Under the pieces are notes generated by a model. The model saw only the letters and a list, made by a program, of their open reading frames with translations. It did no database searches and had not been told where the DNA came from. A stretch of DNA of 33,606 bases from Bryobacterales bacterium (lineage in GTDB: Bacteria; Acidobacteriota; Terriglobia; Bryobacterales; Bryobacteraceae). Positions 16,903-25,352 of the stretch are shown in pieces. Positions within the stretch are counted from its first letter, which is position 1; every line of letters starts with the position of its first letter. The position numbers and the translations under genes are program-made. The DNA is taken from contig SHUI01000014.1 of the NCBI GenBank assembly GCA_009697455.1, forward strand, positions 1 to 33,606, read 5' to 3'.

Positions 16903-17400
16903 CTAGTAGCTTTCGTCGGCGCTGGGGCCGTAAATGCTGGGTACTTTGGCGTTCATCGCCCGAATGTACGCCGCCAGTTGTCCCCGGTGATGAACCGTAT
17001 GTACGGTCCAGAACTGGATGAAGACCACCGCGGGCAGCGTCATGAAGTTCATGAAGTTGATGGGCTTCGCTAATTGCTCCGCGCTCAACTCCTTCACGCG
17101 AGCCAAAGCCTCCGGGACCTTCGTCGCGAATATTTCCTGGATCTCAGCTGACGACGCCGTTGCGGAAACGGCCTCCGCGCCCGACTTGAATTCGCCGCTC
17201 TCGATGCCATCCGCGAACCAGAGTTCGCTGCTCACGATGTGCGCCATCAACGCGCCTGCCGTGCGCCCCTTGTCGCCGAGTTTGAAATCCAAACTCTCCG
17301 CGGGCACCGCCGCTAATACCTTCTTCGTCGTCTGCTGCTCTTTTTCCAAGCCCATGGCCAGGAACATTGCAAGTCCCTGGGCTTGCTCCGGTGTAAACAT
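16903..17400 (-). CDS. DinB-family protein from internal start
   Basis: Within the RsmA-DinB frame an ATG at 17400 begins exactly at the DinB domain (MFTPEQAQGLAMFLAMG). AAGGAG at 17407-17412 stands six bases before it, the best ribosome site in this part of the window. A separate protein of 165 aa, normal for the family, is therefore likely to be made besides or instead of the fusion. Predicted metal ligands are one His in AHIVSSE and the His residues of HTVHHRGQL. DinB-like proteins include thiol-dependent transferases and damage-induced proteins of unknown role, and nothing here identifies the substrate. Confidence 0.65.
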   Translation of the reverse strand: MFTPEQAQGLAMFLAMGLEKEQQTTKKVLAAVPAESLDFKLGDKGRTAGALMAHIVSSELWFADGIESGEFKSGAEAVSATASSAEIQEIFATKVPEALARVKELSAEQLAKPINFMNFMTLPAVVFIQFWTVHTVHHRGQLAAYIRAMNAKVPSIYGPSADESY

Positions 17401-18159
17401 GATAGTCTCCTTGGAATATGCTACTAGCCTTCGGTATGTTTGCGCAAATTGCGAAAGCGTTAACCGCTCAGCGCGCTGGAAGCCTTCCGGGATCGCTTCA
17501 ATCAAGTCTTTCGGATATAGGCCCGACAAATTATTTCGAAGCATTTTCCGCTTTTGACGGAAACAGTGTCCGATAAATGCAAGAAATTCAGGGTCGGGCG
17601 CAACTCCGGGGCGAGGCCGAAGCCGCACCACGGCCGATTCCACCTTGGGCGGAGGTTGAAAGGCCGCGGGCTTCACGCGGAACAGGACGGCGCAGTCTGC
17701 CGCGAGCTGCGTCCTGACGCTTAGAAACCCGTATTCGCGGCCTCCCGGGCTGGCCGCCATGCGCTCCGCTACTTCTTTCTGTATGAGAAATACGGCCCAT
17801 CGAAGCCCCGCACCGGAATCGAGGACCCGTTCGATGATGGCCGTGGCCGCGTAGTAAGGTAGATTTCCCGCGATCACGGCAGGCCCCCACTGTGCGAGAT
17901 CCGCCGCGAGCGCGTCGCCCTCAATGATGGTGAGCCTCGGCTCATCCTCATACTTTTGCCGAAGTTCCACTGCGAGCGCGCGGTCGAGTTCGATAGCAAT
18001 GACTCGTTCGGCGCGTCTCAACAAATGCGCGGTGAGCGCGCCCTTGCCGGGGCCGATCTCGATCACGAGGGGTTGCGGTTCAGGGCACACCGACAAGGCG
18101 ATACGTTCGAGAACCGTCTGGCTGCGTAGAAAATGCTGGCCGAGTCTTTGCCTTGCCAC
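16903..18159 (-). CDS. rsmA: RsmA (KsgA) 16S rRNA dimethyltransferase fused to DinB-like domain
   Basis: One uninterrupted frame of 418 codons. Residues 1-253 are RsmA/KsgA, which dimethylates the two adjacent adenines in helix 45 of 16S rRNA. It has RLGQHFL (5-11), SAM motif EIGPGKGALT (34-43), the GDAL acidic loop (81-84) and catalytic NLPYY (99-103). The C-terminal subdomain is complete to LSQFAQTYRRL. Residues 254-418 are a DinB/YfiT-like four-helix domain with putative metal histidines in LMAHIVSSE and HTVHHRGQL. No stop separates them. In the frame one base off, a double TAG lies at 17421-17426, just where RsmA should end. The start is GTG, 11 bases after the anti-sigma stop. An assembly error of one base would also explain the fusion. 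Confidence 0.85.
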   Translation of the reverse strand: MARQRLGQHFLRSQTVLERIALSVCPEPQPLVIEIGPGKGALTAHLLRRAERVIAIELDRALAVELRQKYEDEPRLTIIEGDALAADLAQWGPAVIAGNLPYYAATAIIERVLDSGAGLRWAVFLIQKEVAERMAASPGGREYGFLSVRTQLAADCAVLFRVKPAAFQPPPKVESAVVRLRPRPGVAPDPEFLAFIGHCFRQKRKMLRNNLSGLYPKDLIEAIPEGFQRAERLTLSQFAQTYRRLVAYSKETIMFTPEQAQGLAMFLAMGLEKEQQTTKKVLAAVPAESLDFKLGDKGRTAGALMAHIVSSELWFADGIESGEFKSGAEAVSATASSAEIQEIFATKVPEALARVKELSAEQLAKPINFMNFMTLPAVVFIQFWTVHTVHHRGQLAAYIRAMNAKVPSIYGPSADESY

Positions 18160-18170
18160 TGGACGCCGGG

Positions 18171-18872
18171 CTAGCCCTTCACCACGACGTTGTTCTGGCC
18201 CCGGCGGAACGAGATTCGAACTTTGCCCAGCGTCGGTTGACCGAACGCCGTCGCCGGGCTGAAGGTCGTAAAGAGCAACATGTTGCCGATATGCGCCATC
18301 GCTTCCCGGCTCAACCCGCCGTCGGCGACTGAATAATCGACCACTGTTCCATTCTGATCGATTGAAACTTCCACCTCAAAGTCCTGTGAGATTCCGAATG
18401 GGGCGAAATCGGCAACCGCGGCTTCGGTATTCAGGAAACCCAGCACTCCGCGCGGTTCCGTCAATATTCGCTCGGACATCGGAACGTAGGATCCCAGCGT
18501 CGGGAGGAGCATTGCGAACAAACCCAGCGTGGAAATGAGTCCACCGGCGAAGGGGAGAGCGAGCGGGCGCATCAGATTGTCCGTCGCCAATCGGACCGCG
18601 CGGCCCCATTCGGCAAACAGCGACGTCCAGGTAAGGTATCGCATGTGCCGCGCATGCTCGCGGGAGGCCAGCACCTGAAGCTCTGCCCCGAGGCTCGCGG
18701 GCGTGCTGGGAACGCGTAACGAGCGCAGCGCCACCCCGACCCCGATCAACTCCTCGGCATGCCCGGCACATTCCCGGCAGTGCGCCAAATGCCCCGAAAA
18801 GGCTACGCGAGCGCTCTCCGCCATCGTACCGTCGATGTAGTCCGAACACGACCATTCAAAATGACAACGCAT
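18171..18872 (-). CDS. Anti-sigma factor: zinc-finger head, periplasmic TonB-C-like tail
   Basis: Partner of the upstream ECF sigma factor. The 233-aa protein opens with a zf-HC2 anti-sigma domain with ligands Cys9, His28, Cys32 and Cys35 (HLAHCREC), which holds the sigma factor at the membrane. One or two hydrophobic segments follow at about 103-130. The C-terminal 70 residues resemble the TonB C-terminal fold (EVSIDQNGTVVDYSVADGG, then FSPATAFGQPTLGKVRISF) and would lie in the periplasm, perhaps sensing envelope state (inference). ATG at 18872 was chosen, two bases after the sigma stop and with AGG about nine bases upstream. A TTG at 18878 overlapping the stop is the alternative. Confidence 0.82.
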   Translation of the reverse strand: MRCHFEWSCSDYIDGTMAESARVAFSGHLAHCRECAGHAEELIGVGVALRSLRVPSTPASLGAELQVLASREHARHMRYLTWTSLFAEWGRAVRLATDNLMRPLALPFAGGLISTLGLFAMLLPTLGSYVPMSERILTEPRGVLGFLNTEAAVADFAPFGISQDFEVEVSIDQNGTVVDYSVADGGLSREAMAHIGNMLLFTTFSPATAFGQPTLGKVRISFRRGQNNVVVKG

Positions 18873-18874
18873 GC

Positions 18875-19576
18875 TCAATCACCTGCCTCACCGCCCAACC
18901 TGTCCACAACCCACCCGAAACCGCGAGCCGGGGAGGTTCGCCGCGCGCTTTCAAGACGACCGGTTAACCGCAGACGCAGGGCTTCCCGTCCGCGCAGTAT
19001 CCGCGACTTCACGGTGCCCATCGAGACGTCGAGGACTTCGGCTATCTCTTCATAACTCAACTCCGAGATGTCTCGCAGTACGACCGCGGCCCGGAAGTTC
19101 GGGTTGATCCGGGAAAGCGCGTCCTCGATCAGCGCCTGCCGCTCGCGGTCGAAAACATAGTCGTAAGGCGAACGGCCGGCGTCGGAAAGCGTCCGTCCGA
19201 TACCCTGCGCTCCGCCGTCTTCGTCTTCGAGTCCAACTTCCCGCCGCCTGTGCCGGCCAAACCAGCGCCGGTGATTGAACGCTTCGTTGACGGCAATCCG
19301 GTAGATCCACGTCTTCAGGCTGCACTGGCCGCGAAAACGGCCAACGCCGCGGAAAACTTTCAGGAAAACATCCTGCACGACATCGGGGGCTTCATTGGGG
19401 TCTTCGAGAAGGCGATAGACCAGACTGAAGACGGGCTGCTGGAACCGCGCGACCAGGGTCTCGTAAGCCTTTTCGGAGTTGGCCTGTAACTCCAGGAGCA
19501 GAGTGCGGCTGTCATCGAGCGGCGCAGGCTCCGCTTGGTTGGCTTGAATTGCGAGCGCTAACGGCAGGGACTCCAT
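18875..19576 (-). CDS. ECF-family RNA polymerase sigma factor
   Basis: Sigma-24/RpoE-type factor of 233 aa. Region 2 is at about 38-105, with the core-binding and -10-recognition block DPNEAPDVVQDVFLKVFRG and FRGQCSLKTWIYRIAVNEA. Region 4 is at about 150-205, with LSYEEIAEVLDVSMGTVKSR as the helix-turn-helix. An extra charged loop (about 108-140) links the regions. ATG at 19576 is placed by GAGGA six bases upstream, and a TTG one codon earlier is too close. It is followed by its anti-sigma factor and then by rsmA-dinB in a tight row, so envelope stress or another signal may alter all four products together (inference). Confidence 0.93.
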   Translation of the reverse strand: MESLPLALAIQANQAEPAPLDDSRTLLLELQANSEKAYETLVARFQQPVFSLVYRLLEDPNEAPDVVQDVFLKVFRGVGRFRGQCSLKTWIYRIAVNEAFNHRRWFGRHRRREVGLEDEDGGAQGIGRTLSDAGRSPYDYVFDRERQALIEDALSRINPNFRAAVVLRDISELSYEEIAEVLDVSMGTVKSRILRGREALRLRLTGRLESARRTSPARGFGWVVDRLGGEAGD

Positions 19577-19594
19577 CAATGGTCCTCATCTTTC

Positions 19595-19600
19595 ATTATA
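19595..19600 (-). promoter_or_regulatory. -10 box of the sigma factor operon
   Basis: Perfect TATAAT on the minus strand, 18 bases before the sigma factor ATG. The predicted leader is about 12 nt and contains GAGGA. The expected -35 position holds TCTAAG, a poor match, so another factor or the ECF factor itself may act here. Confidence 0.5.
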
Positions 19601-19650
19601 ATCCCGGCACCTGAGAGCTTAGACTCCGGATCCGGCGAAAGGTTCCCACT

Positions 19651-20490
19651 CTACTTCGGCTTTCGCTCGACGGGTTGGATTGGGCCGGTAAGCGTCATTG
19701 ATCCCCATGTGGAATCGTCGTCCCCGCGCCCATACAGAAGGAAGTGGCCGCCATAGTCCCCGCCGTCCGGATCCGTATGGACGATTTCGAGACCGTACAC
19801 ATCCCCCGGTCGCGGGGCTCGCCACTTGGGACTACTTACGCCCAGCGTGGGCGCCATCTCCACGCGGGCTTCGAGGATGAAATCGCCTTTGCCGCCGCCC
19901 CAGGGATTCATGCGGATGGCGTACGCCACCGCCGTTTTCGGCAGCGGTTCTTCCACATACGTCTTGCCGGGAGCGCCATATCGCCACCAAGCTCCGTAGG
20001 AAGGCCGGGTCGCGTCGATGACGAAACAGAATGCGTTGTCGCCTTCGCCGAATTTCTTCGCGGCCGTGCCGCGCGGCGCTTCGATAAACCAGCAGATCGC
20101 GTCCTTGTAATACCAACGCTTCGGTTCATGTTGTGGATCGGTAACGTCGTTGACGTTGTCTCGGACTTCGGCCCCGAGGTACAGATATTTTTCATCCCAA
20201 GCCGTGTAGTAGCGGGCCTGCAAGTCTTCCTCGGGCGGAGGTTCCGCACCGTGGACTGTGAGCCTGTTGATCGCCGGGTCGTACCAGGGCGTTTGCCGCA
20301 ATCGCAAAATGTCCCACAGTCCGTCGGTGAATGCCAGGTATTTCCATTCGGCGAGGTCGCCATCGATCACCGGCGGTTTTTCAAGCCGCGGCACGCGGAG
20401 AGGCTGACCGTAGGGATCCGGCTTCTGGCCCGACGCCACAAGGGCCAGCGCGCCTGCAAGGAGAAGTCTACTTGCCAGTGATCGCGCCAC
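19651..20490 (-). CDS. Secreted CBM9-like carbohydrate-binding protein
   Basis: Predicted exported protein of 279 aa with signal peptide (LASRLLLAGALALVASGQ, cleaved near 21). The body is a single CBM9/DOMON-like beta-sandwich: PPVIDGDLAEWKYLAFTD near the start, TAWDEKYLYLGAEVRDN, KDAICWFIEA and FILEARVEMAP. This fold binds sugar ends in xylanases, and stand-alone forms are common in Acidobacteria with unknown ligands. The gene overlaps the upstream hydrolase gene by 23 bp, so it is the last of a three-gene operon. No catalytic residues are evident. Confidence 0.75.
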   Translation of the reverse strand: MARSLASRLLLAGALALVASGQKPDPYGQPLRVPRLEKPPVIDGDLAEWKYLAFTDGLWDILRLRQTPWYDPAINRLTVHGAEPPPEEDLQARYYTAWDEKYLYLGAEVRDNVNDVTDPQHEPKRWYYKDAICWFIEAPRGTAAKKFGEGDNAFCFVIDATRPSYGAWWRYGAPGKTYVEEPLPKTAVAYAIRMNPWGGGKGDFILEARVEMAPTLGVSSPKWRAPRPGDVYGLEIVHTDPDGGDYGGHFLLYGRGDDDSTWGSMTLTGPIQPVERKPK

Positions 20491-21436
20491 GCGGTTTCCC
20501 CTGCGTAATTTCGTCGAAGATGTCCTTAACCTGACCGGGAGTACGGGTGCCGATCCAGTTCTTCACGGCGTCCGGTAGCGGCATCTTCAGTTCGGAAGGC
20601 TGGCCGTTGGCGATCGCGACAAGATCTTCGAGTTTCTTTCCGCTGGCAATCGCTCCCTTTACACGGCCGTATATCTCCGTCAGGTAACGCTCTTGGCCCG
20701 ACAGAATCTCCGGTCCGCCCGCGGGTCCGTGAGCCGGAAGAACATGCCTTGGCTTCAGCGCCATCGCCCTCCGGACCACGTTTGGCCAGTTGGCGGCGTT
20801 GCCATCGCCGAAGCCGTTGTACGGTCCGTTGACCACGGCGTCGCCGGTGCACAGCACTTGTTCTTTGGGCAGGTAGGCGAAGGTATCGCCGCGCGTGTGC
20901 GCCCAGCCGAAGAAGTGAAGCTCCACTCGGCGCGTTCCGTCGTCGATCACGAAAGGAGTTTGATCGAAGGTCTGCTTCGGCGGTTCGGCGGTATCGAGAC
21001 CGAGCTCCGAGACATCTTTACGGCGTGCGGCGTCGGAACGCCACCGCGCGGGCTCGACGCGCCGCATTTCGCCGGCCACCGCCGTGTAAGCGAGTGTGGT
21101 CGCGCCCGCTTTCGTCCACAACGCGTTCCCGTAAGCGTGATCGCCGTGGTGGTGCGTATCAACAACGTATTTGACGGGCTTCGATGAGATTCGCTTGATA
21201 TCGGCCATCAGGGCGCGGGCGCCGCTCGGATAGTTGGCGTCCACTACGACGAGGTAGTCCTTCATCTCGATCACGACGTTATTGCAGTGGCCGTATTGAT
21301 CGAGATCCCCCTGACGAAACCACACGCCTGGGACCACCTGTTCGATGGTTTCGAGCTTTCCATCGGACCTGGTGGCGATCAACGCCGCAAGCGCCAGAGC
21401 CGCGAAGGGAGCGGCCGGCCAGAGTCGTCTGTGCAT
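20468..21436 (-). CDS. Metallo-beta-lactamase-fold hydrolase, exported
   Basis: Zinc hydrolase of 322 aa with an N-terminal signal peptide (WPAAPFAALALAALIATRSDG). The first metal motif HHHGDH is at 95-100. Further ligands are His in FGWAHTRGD, Asp in CTGDAVV and His in LPAHGPAG. The substrate is not predictable: lactonase, glyoxalase II-like and beta-lactamase-like enzymes all share this pattern. The helical C-terminal tail (about 240-322) is longer than in glyoxalase II. ATG at 21436 was chosen because it lies one base after the VOC stop and starts the signal peptide. The frame open further upstream is antisense noise. Confidence 0.85.
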   Translation of the reverse strand: MHRRLWPAAPFAALALAALIATRSDGKLETIEQVVPGVWFRQGDLDQYGHCNNVVIEMKDYLVVVDANYPSGARALMADIKRISSKPVKYVVDTHHHGDHAYGNALWTKAGATTLAYTAVAGEMRRVEPARWRSDAARRKDVSELGLDTAEPPKQTFDQTPFVIDDGTRRVELHFFGWAHTRGDTFAYLPKEQVLCTGDAVVNGPYNGFGDGNAANWPNVVRRAMALKPRHVLPAHGPAGGPEILSGQERYLTEIYGRVKGAIASGKKLEDLVAIANGQPSELKMPLPDAVKNWIGTRTPGQVKDIFDEITQGKPRGAITGK

Positions 21437-21437
21437 T

Positions 21438-21803
21438 CTACTTTGCCTGCGGATCGTTCTGCATGATGCCGAAAATATGACCGTCGAGATCCTTGCAATA
21501 GGCCAGCCAGCCGACCCCAGGCACGGGCATCTTTGGCACGACGCAAATTCCGCCGGCCGCCCCGATGGTGGCCAGAGATTCGTCGATATTCGGCACACCG
21601 ATGGTGTTCACGCAAGGCTGTGCCGCGTCGCGCCTCGGCATCAGGCCGCCATCGATCCCGGGCCCTTCGCCGGTCGAGATCAGCCAATACTCCATCGGGC
21701 CTTCCCACTTATGGAACTTCCAACCGAACACCTTTTCGTAAAAAGCGATGGCGCGTTCGGGGCTCGCCGCCGGGATTTCGAAATGTACGGGTCTGGATGA
21801 CAC
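21438..21803 (-). CDS. VOC-superfamily (glyoxalase/dioxygenase-like) protein
   Basis: Small VOC protein of 121 aa made of two beta-alpha-beta-beta-beta units: HFEIPAASPERAIAFYEKVFGW (7-28) and the second half from about 65 with ESLATIGAAGG and DLDGHIFGIMQ. His7 and the late His/Glu positions could bind metal. Members range from glyoxalase I and drug-binding proteins to proteins with no known reaction, so no substrate is proposed. The start is GTG at 21803, supported by GGAAGGAG seven bases upstream. It is the first gene of the operon that continues with the metallo-hydrolase one base later. Confidence 0.85.
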   Translation of the reverse strand: MSSRPVHFEIPAASPERAIAFYEKVFGWKFHKWEGPMEYWLISTGEGPGIDGGLMPRRDAAQPCVNTIGVPNIDESLATIGAAGGICVVPKMPVPGVGWLAYCKDLDGHIFGIMQNDPQAK

Positions 21804-22649
21804 GATCTAGCTCCTTCCGATTTGTAGCCATTCTACATTAGCCGGTATTGACGCGGGGAACCGGCAAGACACGAGGCGGGCTCCGGCGCGTTCGGAGTGA
21901 GCTTCGCGAACCGGCGCGCATCTCATTGCCTGGGAATGCATCTCGGAAGGGTACTGATCCATGACCGCTCACGCGAGGGTGAAAGCCGCGATAGACGTTT
22001 CGCTGAAAACAACCGATTACTCAGTCGGACGCTTTTCCAGGCGGAGCCGGGAATTCGCATGTGGTTTGAAGCGGCCCGTGGTGACCGGATGAATTCCAGA
22101 ATTTCAGCGCTTCTGCAACCGCGGTGCTCTCATACCTCCAGGCCCGAATCGGGTTTGATCTCTGAATGGTCACGCGTACTGAGGGTGAGGACTGGATTGT
22201 CCTTGAGGCGGAAGATCACGGATATGGGGTGAAACCTGGCGCGACTTTCAGTTGCGCGGATTCGTTTTGTTCTCAAATGGTACTTGGGCGCGGCGAGTAG
22301 CCCCGGCTTCCTTCGGAATCAGCATCGCGCTCGGGCGTTGCGTGGTACGGACTAAGAACGTGCCGGCCTTTCAGCGATGCGGCGTGTGAGGTCTTCTTCG
22401 TACTTCGGCGGCGGGTTCGTGCTGCGGCTCCTGCTTGGCCCACGGCGTCGCCGAACGACGGAGGAGCTGCATCGTCATGCCTTGCCAAAGATTCGACACG
22501 CCCGCGATCCCGTTCTTCTTGCGGCGCAAGCGCTTCCTGTCCCCTTTCTTCCTCACAGTGCAATCGACGGTCGCGCTGGCGCTTTGGCAGAAGGCAAATA
22601 TCCGCCACGCCTCTGCCATGCGATTGTCCGCGTGATATAGTCGCCATTT
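21804..22649. other. Gene-poor stretch of about 850 bp
   Basis: No convincing gene. Two short plus-strand frames were noted: 21961-22092 (43 aa) and 22166-22300 (44 aa, with DWIVLEAEDHGYGVKPG). Neither has a ribosome site. On the minus strand, about 22350-22619 holds basic frames that switch partway (ending PPKYEEDLTRRIAERPARS), which may be the relic of a gene. The promoter of the next gene occupies the last 40 bases. Confidence 0.4.
22613..22641 (+). promoter_or_regulatory. Promoter of the glycoside-hydrolase-like gene
   Basis: CTGCCA (22613-22618), a 17-bp spacer, then an extended -10, TGA followed by TATAGT (22636-22641). The ATG at 22650 follows after eight bases and no Shine-Dalgarno is present, so the message is predicted to start at or just before the ATG. 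Confidence 0.55.
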
Positions 22650-24941
22650 ATGCTACTGAAGTGTGTTGCCACATTAGTGTGTTTTGTTGCCCCGGCGGCT
22701 TGGGCACTCGATTTGTCGCGAGCTGTTGTGGTTGCCCCGCCGGGGAAGGCCCCGCAGGTCTTGATCGAAGAGGTCGAGAAGCGGACTGGCATCCGATGGA
22801 CCTTGGGCGCTGCGGCAGGAGCGGGCGCGCCGGCAATCCGGCTAGCGGTCAGTCCGTCGGCGGGTCCGGCGGAAAGTTACCGCATCGAAGTGAACGCAGG
22901 CAACGTCTCCGTTACTGGAGCGGACGCACGGGGTTTGCTCTTCGGCGCGGGTCGCCTCCTGCTCACGATCGACATGCGGAAGGGCGGAGTCTCGATCGCC
23001 GACTCGACCCGGATCGCTTCGTCTCCCAAATACCCGCTGCGCGGTCATCAGTTGGGCTACCGGCCAAAGACCAATTCCTACGACGCGTGGGACGTCCCGA
23101 TGTGGGAACAGTACATTCGGGATCTCGCCGTATTCGGCACAAACGCGATTGAACTGATCCCGCCGCGTTCGGACGATGATGCCGACAGTCCGCATTTCCC
23201 GATTCCGCCGATGCGAATGATGGTCGAGATGTCACGCATCTCCAAAGAGTACGGCCTCGATGTCTGGATCTGGTATCCGGCGATGGATAAAGATTATTCG
23301 GACCCGAAGACGGTCGAGTTTGCTCTGAGCGAGTGGGAACAGGTTTATAAGCAGTTGCCGCGCATTGATGCTATTTTTGTGCCTGGCGGCGACCCCGGAC
23401 ACACCCAGCCGAAATATCTTTTCGCGCTTCTCGAAAAGCAGACGGCGCTGCTCCACAAGTACCACCCGAAGGCACAAATGTGGATGTCTCCGCAGAGTTT
23501 CAATCGCGAATGGATGGACGAATTTTACGGCTTGATGCGGAAGGACCCGGCTTGGCTTTCGGGCATCGTGTTTGGCCCCCAGACGCGCGGGAGTCTGTCT
23601 GATTTGCGCGCGGCGCTTCCGGCGAAGGTCCCAATTCGCCATTACCCTGATATCACACACAGCCGTCAGGCGCAGTATCCCGTTCCCGGCTGGGACGTGG
23701 CCTACGCGCTGACCGAAGCTCGGGAAACCATCAACCCGCGGCCGCTCGGGCAGGCTCGCATCTTCCGCTTGTTGCAACCGCTGACGATGGGCTTTCTGAC
23801 CTACTCGGAAGGCTGCAACGACGACGTGAACAAATTTGTCTGGTCGGCGCTCGGGTGGAATCCAAATGCGAATGTGACGGATGCGCTGCGCGACTATTCC
23901 CGCTACTTTATTGGCGCCGAATATGCCGATACTTTCGCGCAAGGTCTGCTTGCGCTCGAAAGAAACTGGCGGGGTCCGTTGCTGACGAACGGAAATGTCG
24001 AGACGGCGCTCTCGCAATTCCAGTCGATGGAGCGGAGCGCGAGTCCTCACGTACTCTTGAACTGGCGCTTCCAGCAGGCGCTTTATCGGGCGTATTACGA
24101 CGCGTATACGCGCAGCAGGCTGATCGCGGAGACCGCGGCGGAAGAATCCGCAATGAGCGCTCTGCGAAGCGCAGGGGCATCGGGCGCGCTCAACGCGATG
24201 TCGCAGGCGGAGGCAATCCTGAACCGCCCCGTACAGGCCGCGCCGGCGCTCCGGGCTCGCATCTTCGAACTGGCGGAAGCTCTCTACCAGAGCGTCAGGA
24301 TGCAGTTGAGCGTGCCCAGGTACAAGGCCATCTCGGTCGACCGGGGCGCGAACCTGGACACCGTCGACGTGCCATTGAACAGCCGGGCGTGGCTCGAAGC
24401 GCGCTTCACGGAGATCCGCAAAGAAGGCGACGAAAAAGCCAGATTGAAGGCGCTCGACGAGATCGTCAACTGGACTAATCCAGGCCCGGGCGGCTATTAC
24501 GACGATCTGGGGAAAGCAGCGCGGCAGCCCCACTTGGTGCGTGGCGTGGGCTTCGATGACGACCCTGCGTTCCTTCGCTCGGCGCTCACCGGATTCGGCA
24601 GGGCGGGAGCCACCCGGTCCTCATGGTGGGATCATGCGGAGTCGCTCAACGACACGCCTCTCGAGATGCGGTACACGGACCTTGATTCGAAGGCTGGTTA
24701 CAAGATCCGGATCGTCTACGCGGGAGACGGGTCGCGCGGAAAGTTGCGGCTCACTGCGAACGGAATCGAAGTGCATCCCTGGATGGAGAAGCCCATGCCG
24801 TTTCGTCCCGTGGAGTTTGACATCCCAGCGGGGGCGGTGAGCGGGGCCGGGGAACTGAAGTTGAGCTTCACGCGTGAAGCCGGGTTGGGCGGTAACGGCC
24901 GTGGCTGCCAGGTGGCGGAAGTCTGGCTGATTCGAAAGTAG
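22650..24941 (+). CDS. Secreted glycoside hydrolase-like protein (GH20/GH67-like)
   Basis: Exported protein of 763 aa with a signal peptide (LLKCVATLVCFVAPAAWA, about 2-19). Residues 20-110 resemble the small alpha/beta domain found before the barrel in GH20, GH67 and GH115 enzymes (YRIEVNAGNVSVTGADARGL, then LFGAGRLLLTI). A TIM-barrel-like region follows, from YPLRGHQLGYRP (about 128) to about 430, with FGTNAIELIPPRSDDD, DVWIWYPA and FVPGGDPG. A helical region and a C-terminal beta-sandwich (about 640-763) complete it. Catalytic acids cannot be assigned with confidence, so activity on plant or microbial polysaccharide is only inferred. It stands alone, and its neighbours give no further hint. 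Confidence 0.75.
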   Translation: MLLKCVATLVCFVAPAAWALDLSRAVVVAPPGKAPQVLIEEVEKRTGIRWTLGAAAGAGAPAIRLAVSPSAGPAESYRIEVNAGNVSVTGADARGLLFGAGRLLLTIDMRKGGVSIADSTRIASSPKYPLRGHQLGYRPKTNSYDAWDVPMWEQYIRDLAVFGTNAIELIPPRSDDDADSPHFPIPPMRMMVEMSRISKEYGLDVWIWYPAMDKDYSDPKTVEFALSEWEQVYKQLPRIDAIFVPGGDPGHTQPKYLFALLEKQTALLHKYHPKAQMWMSPQSFNREWMDEFYGLMRKDPAWLSGIVFGPQTRGSLSDLRAALPAKVPIRHYPDITHSRQAQYPVPGWDVAYALTEARETINPRPLGQARIFRLLQPLTMGFLTYSEGCNDDVNKFVWSALGWNPNANVTDALRDYSRYFIGAEYADTFAQGLLALERNWRGPLLTNGNVETALSQFQSMERSASPHVLLNWRFQQALYRAYYDAYTRSRLIAETAAEESAMSALRSAGASGALNAMSQAEAILNRPVQAAPALRARIFELAEALYQSVRMQLSVPRYKAISVDRGANLDTVDVPLNSRAWLEARFTEIRKEGDEKARLKALDEIVNWTNPGPGGYYDDLGKAARQPHLVRGVGFDDDPAFLRSALTGFGRAGATRSSWWDHAESLNDTPLEMRYTDLDSKAGYKIRIVYAGDGSRGKLRLTANGIEVHPWMEKPMPFRPVEFDIPAGAVSGAGELKLSFTREAGLGGNGRGCQVAEVWLIRK

Positions 24942-24979
24942 TTTGCGGATACGCTACACTGGGCAATAGTTGCTTCCGT

Positions 24980-25068
24980 GGCGGAATGGCGGAACTGGCA
25001 GACGCACCAGACTCAAAATCTGGCGTTCTTCACTGGACGTGAGGGTTCGACCCCCTCTTCCGCCACCA
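24980..25068 (+). tRNA. tRNA-Leu (anticodon CAA)
   Basis: Full cloverleaf with the long variable arm of leucine tRNAs. The acceptor GGCGGAA (24980-24986) pairs with TTCCGCC (25058-25064). The D stem is GCG/CGC. The anticodon stem CCAGA/TCTGG encloses loop CTCAAAA with CAA at 25014-25016, and the T arm is GAGGG-TTCGACC-CCCTC. Discriminator A and an encoded CCA (25066-25068) follow. It reads codon UUG. Broken mobile DNA begins about 110 bases downstream. Confidence 0.97.
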
Positions 25069-25175
25069 ACTCCCGAGCCTGGATCCCAGGTTGAAGAAGT
25101 TTTCGCCTGCCTGCATCGAGAGTGGAGTCGATGAAAAATCCCTTCCCGTATGGTCCGGAAACTGGATCCGCATGA

Positions 25176-25352
25176 ATCTGGGCCAAAAACTTGGGACGGA
25201 AGATTCTGGCCGAGGTGGCCACGATTGTCACGCCCGAGACGTTGCTGGCCTGGCATCGAAAGCTGATTGCCCAGAAGTATGACGGCAGTGGGAAGCGCGG
25301 ACCGGAACGGCCTCGCGCCGCCGGGCAGACCGAGAACCTGATCGTGCGAATG
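25176..25352 (+). mobile_element. Transposase fragment, N-terminal part (integrase-core family)
   Basis: The plus strand reads WAKNLGRKILAEVATIVTPE and then LLAWHRKLIAQKYDGSGKRG, followed by PERPRAAGQTENLIVRM. This is the region before the catalytic core of rve/integrase-type transposases (IS481/IS3-like proteins common in Acidobacteria). A TGA in frame at 25173 and the absence of any head region show a 5' truncation. The match ends sharply near 25352, where the expected next part lies inverted on the other strand. Non-functional remnant. Confidence 0.75.

Noticed and set aside
22371-22619. Basic minus-strand frame of 82 aa
   Set aside because: Composition is doubtful, the sense appears to shift frame, and no family was recognised; left within the gene-poor stretch.
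23232-24533. Minus-strand frame of 433 aa
   Set aside because: Exactly antisense to the glycoside-hydrolase-like gene, with no ribosome site or motif.
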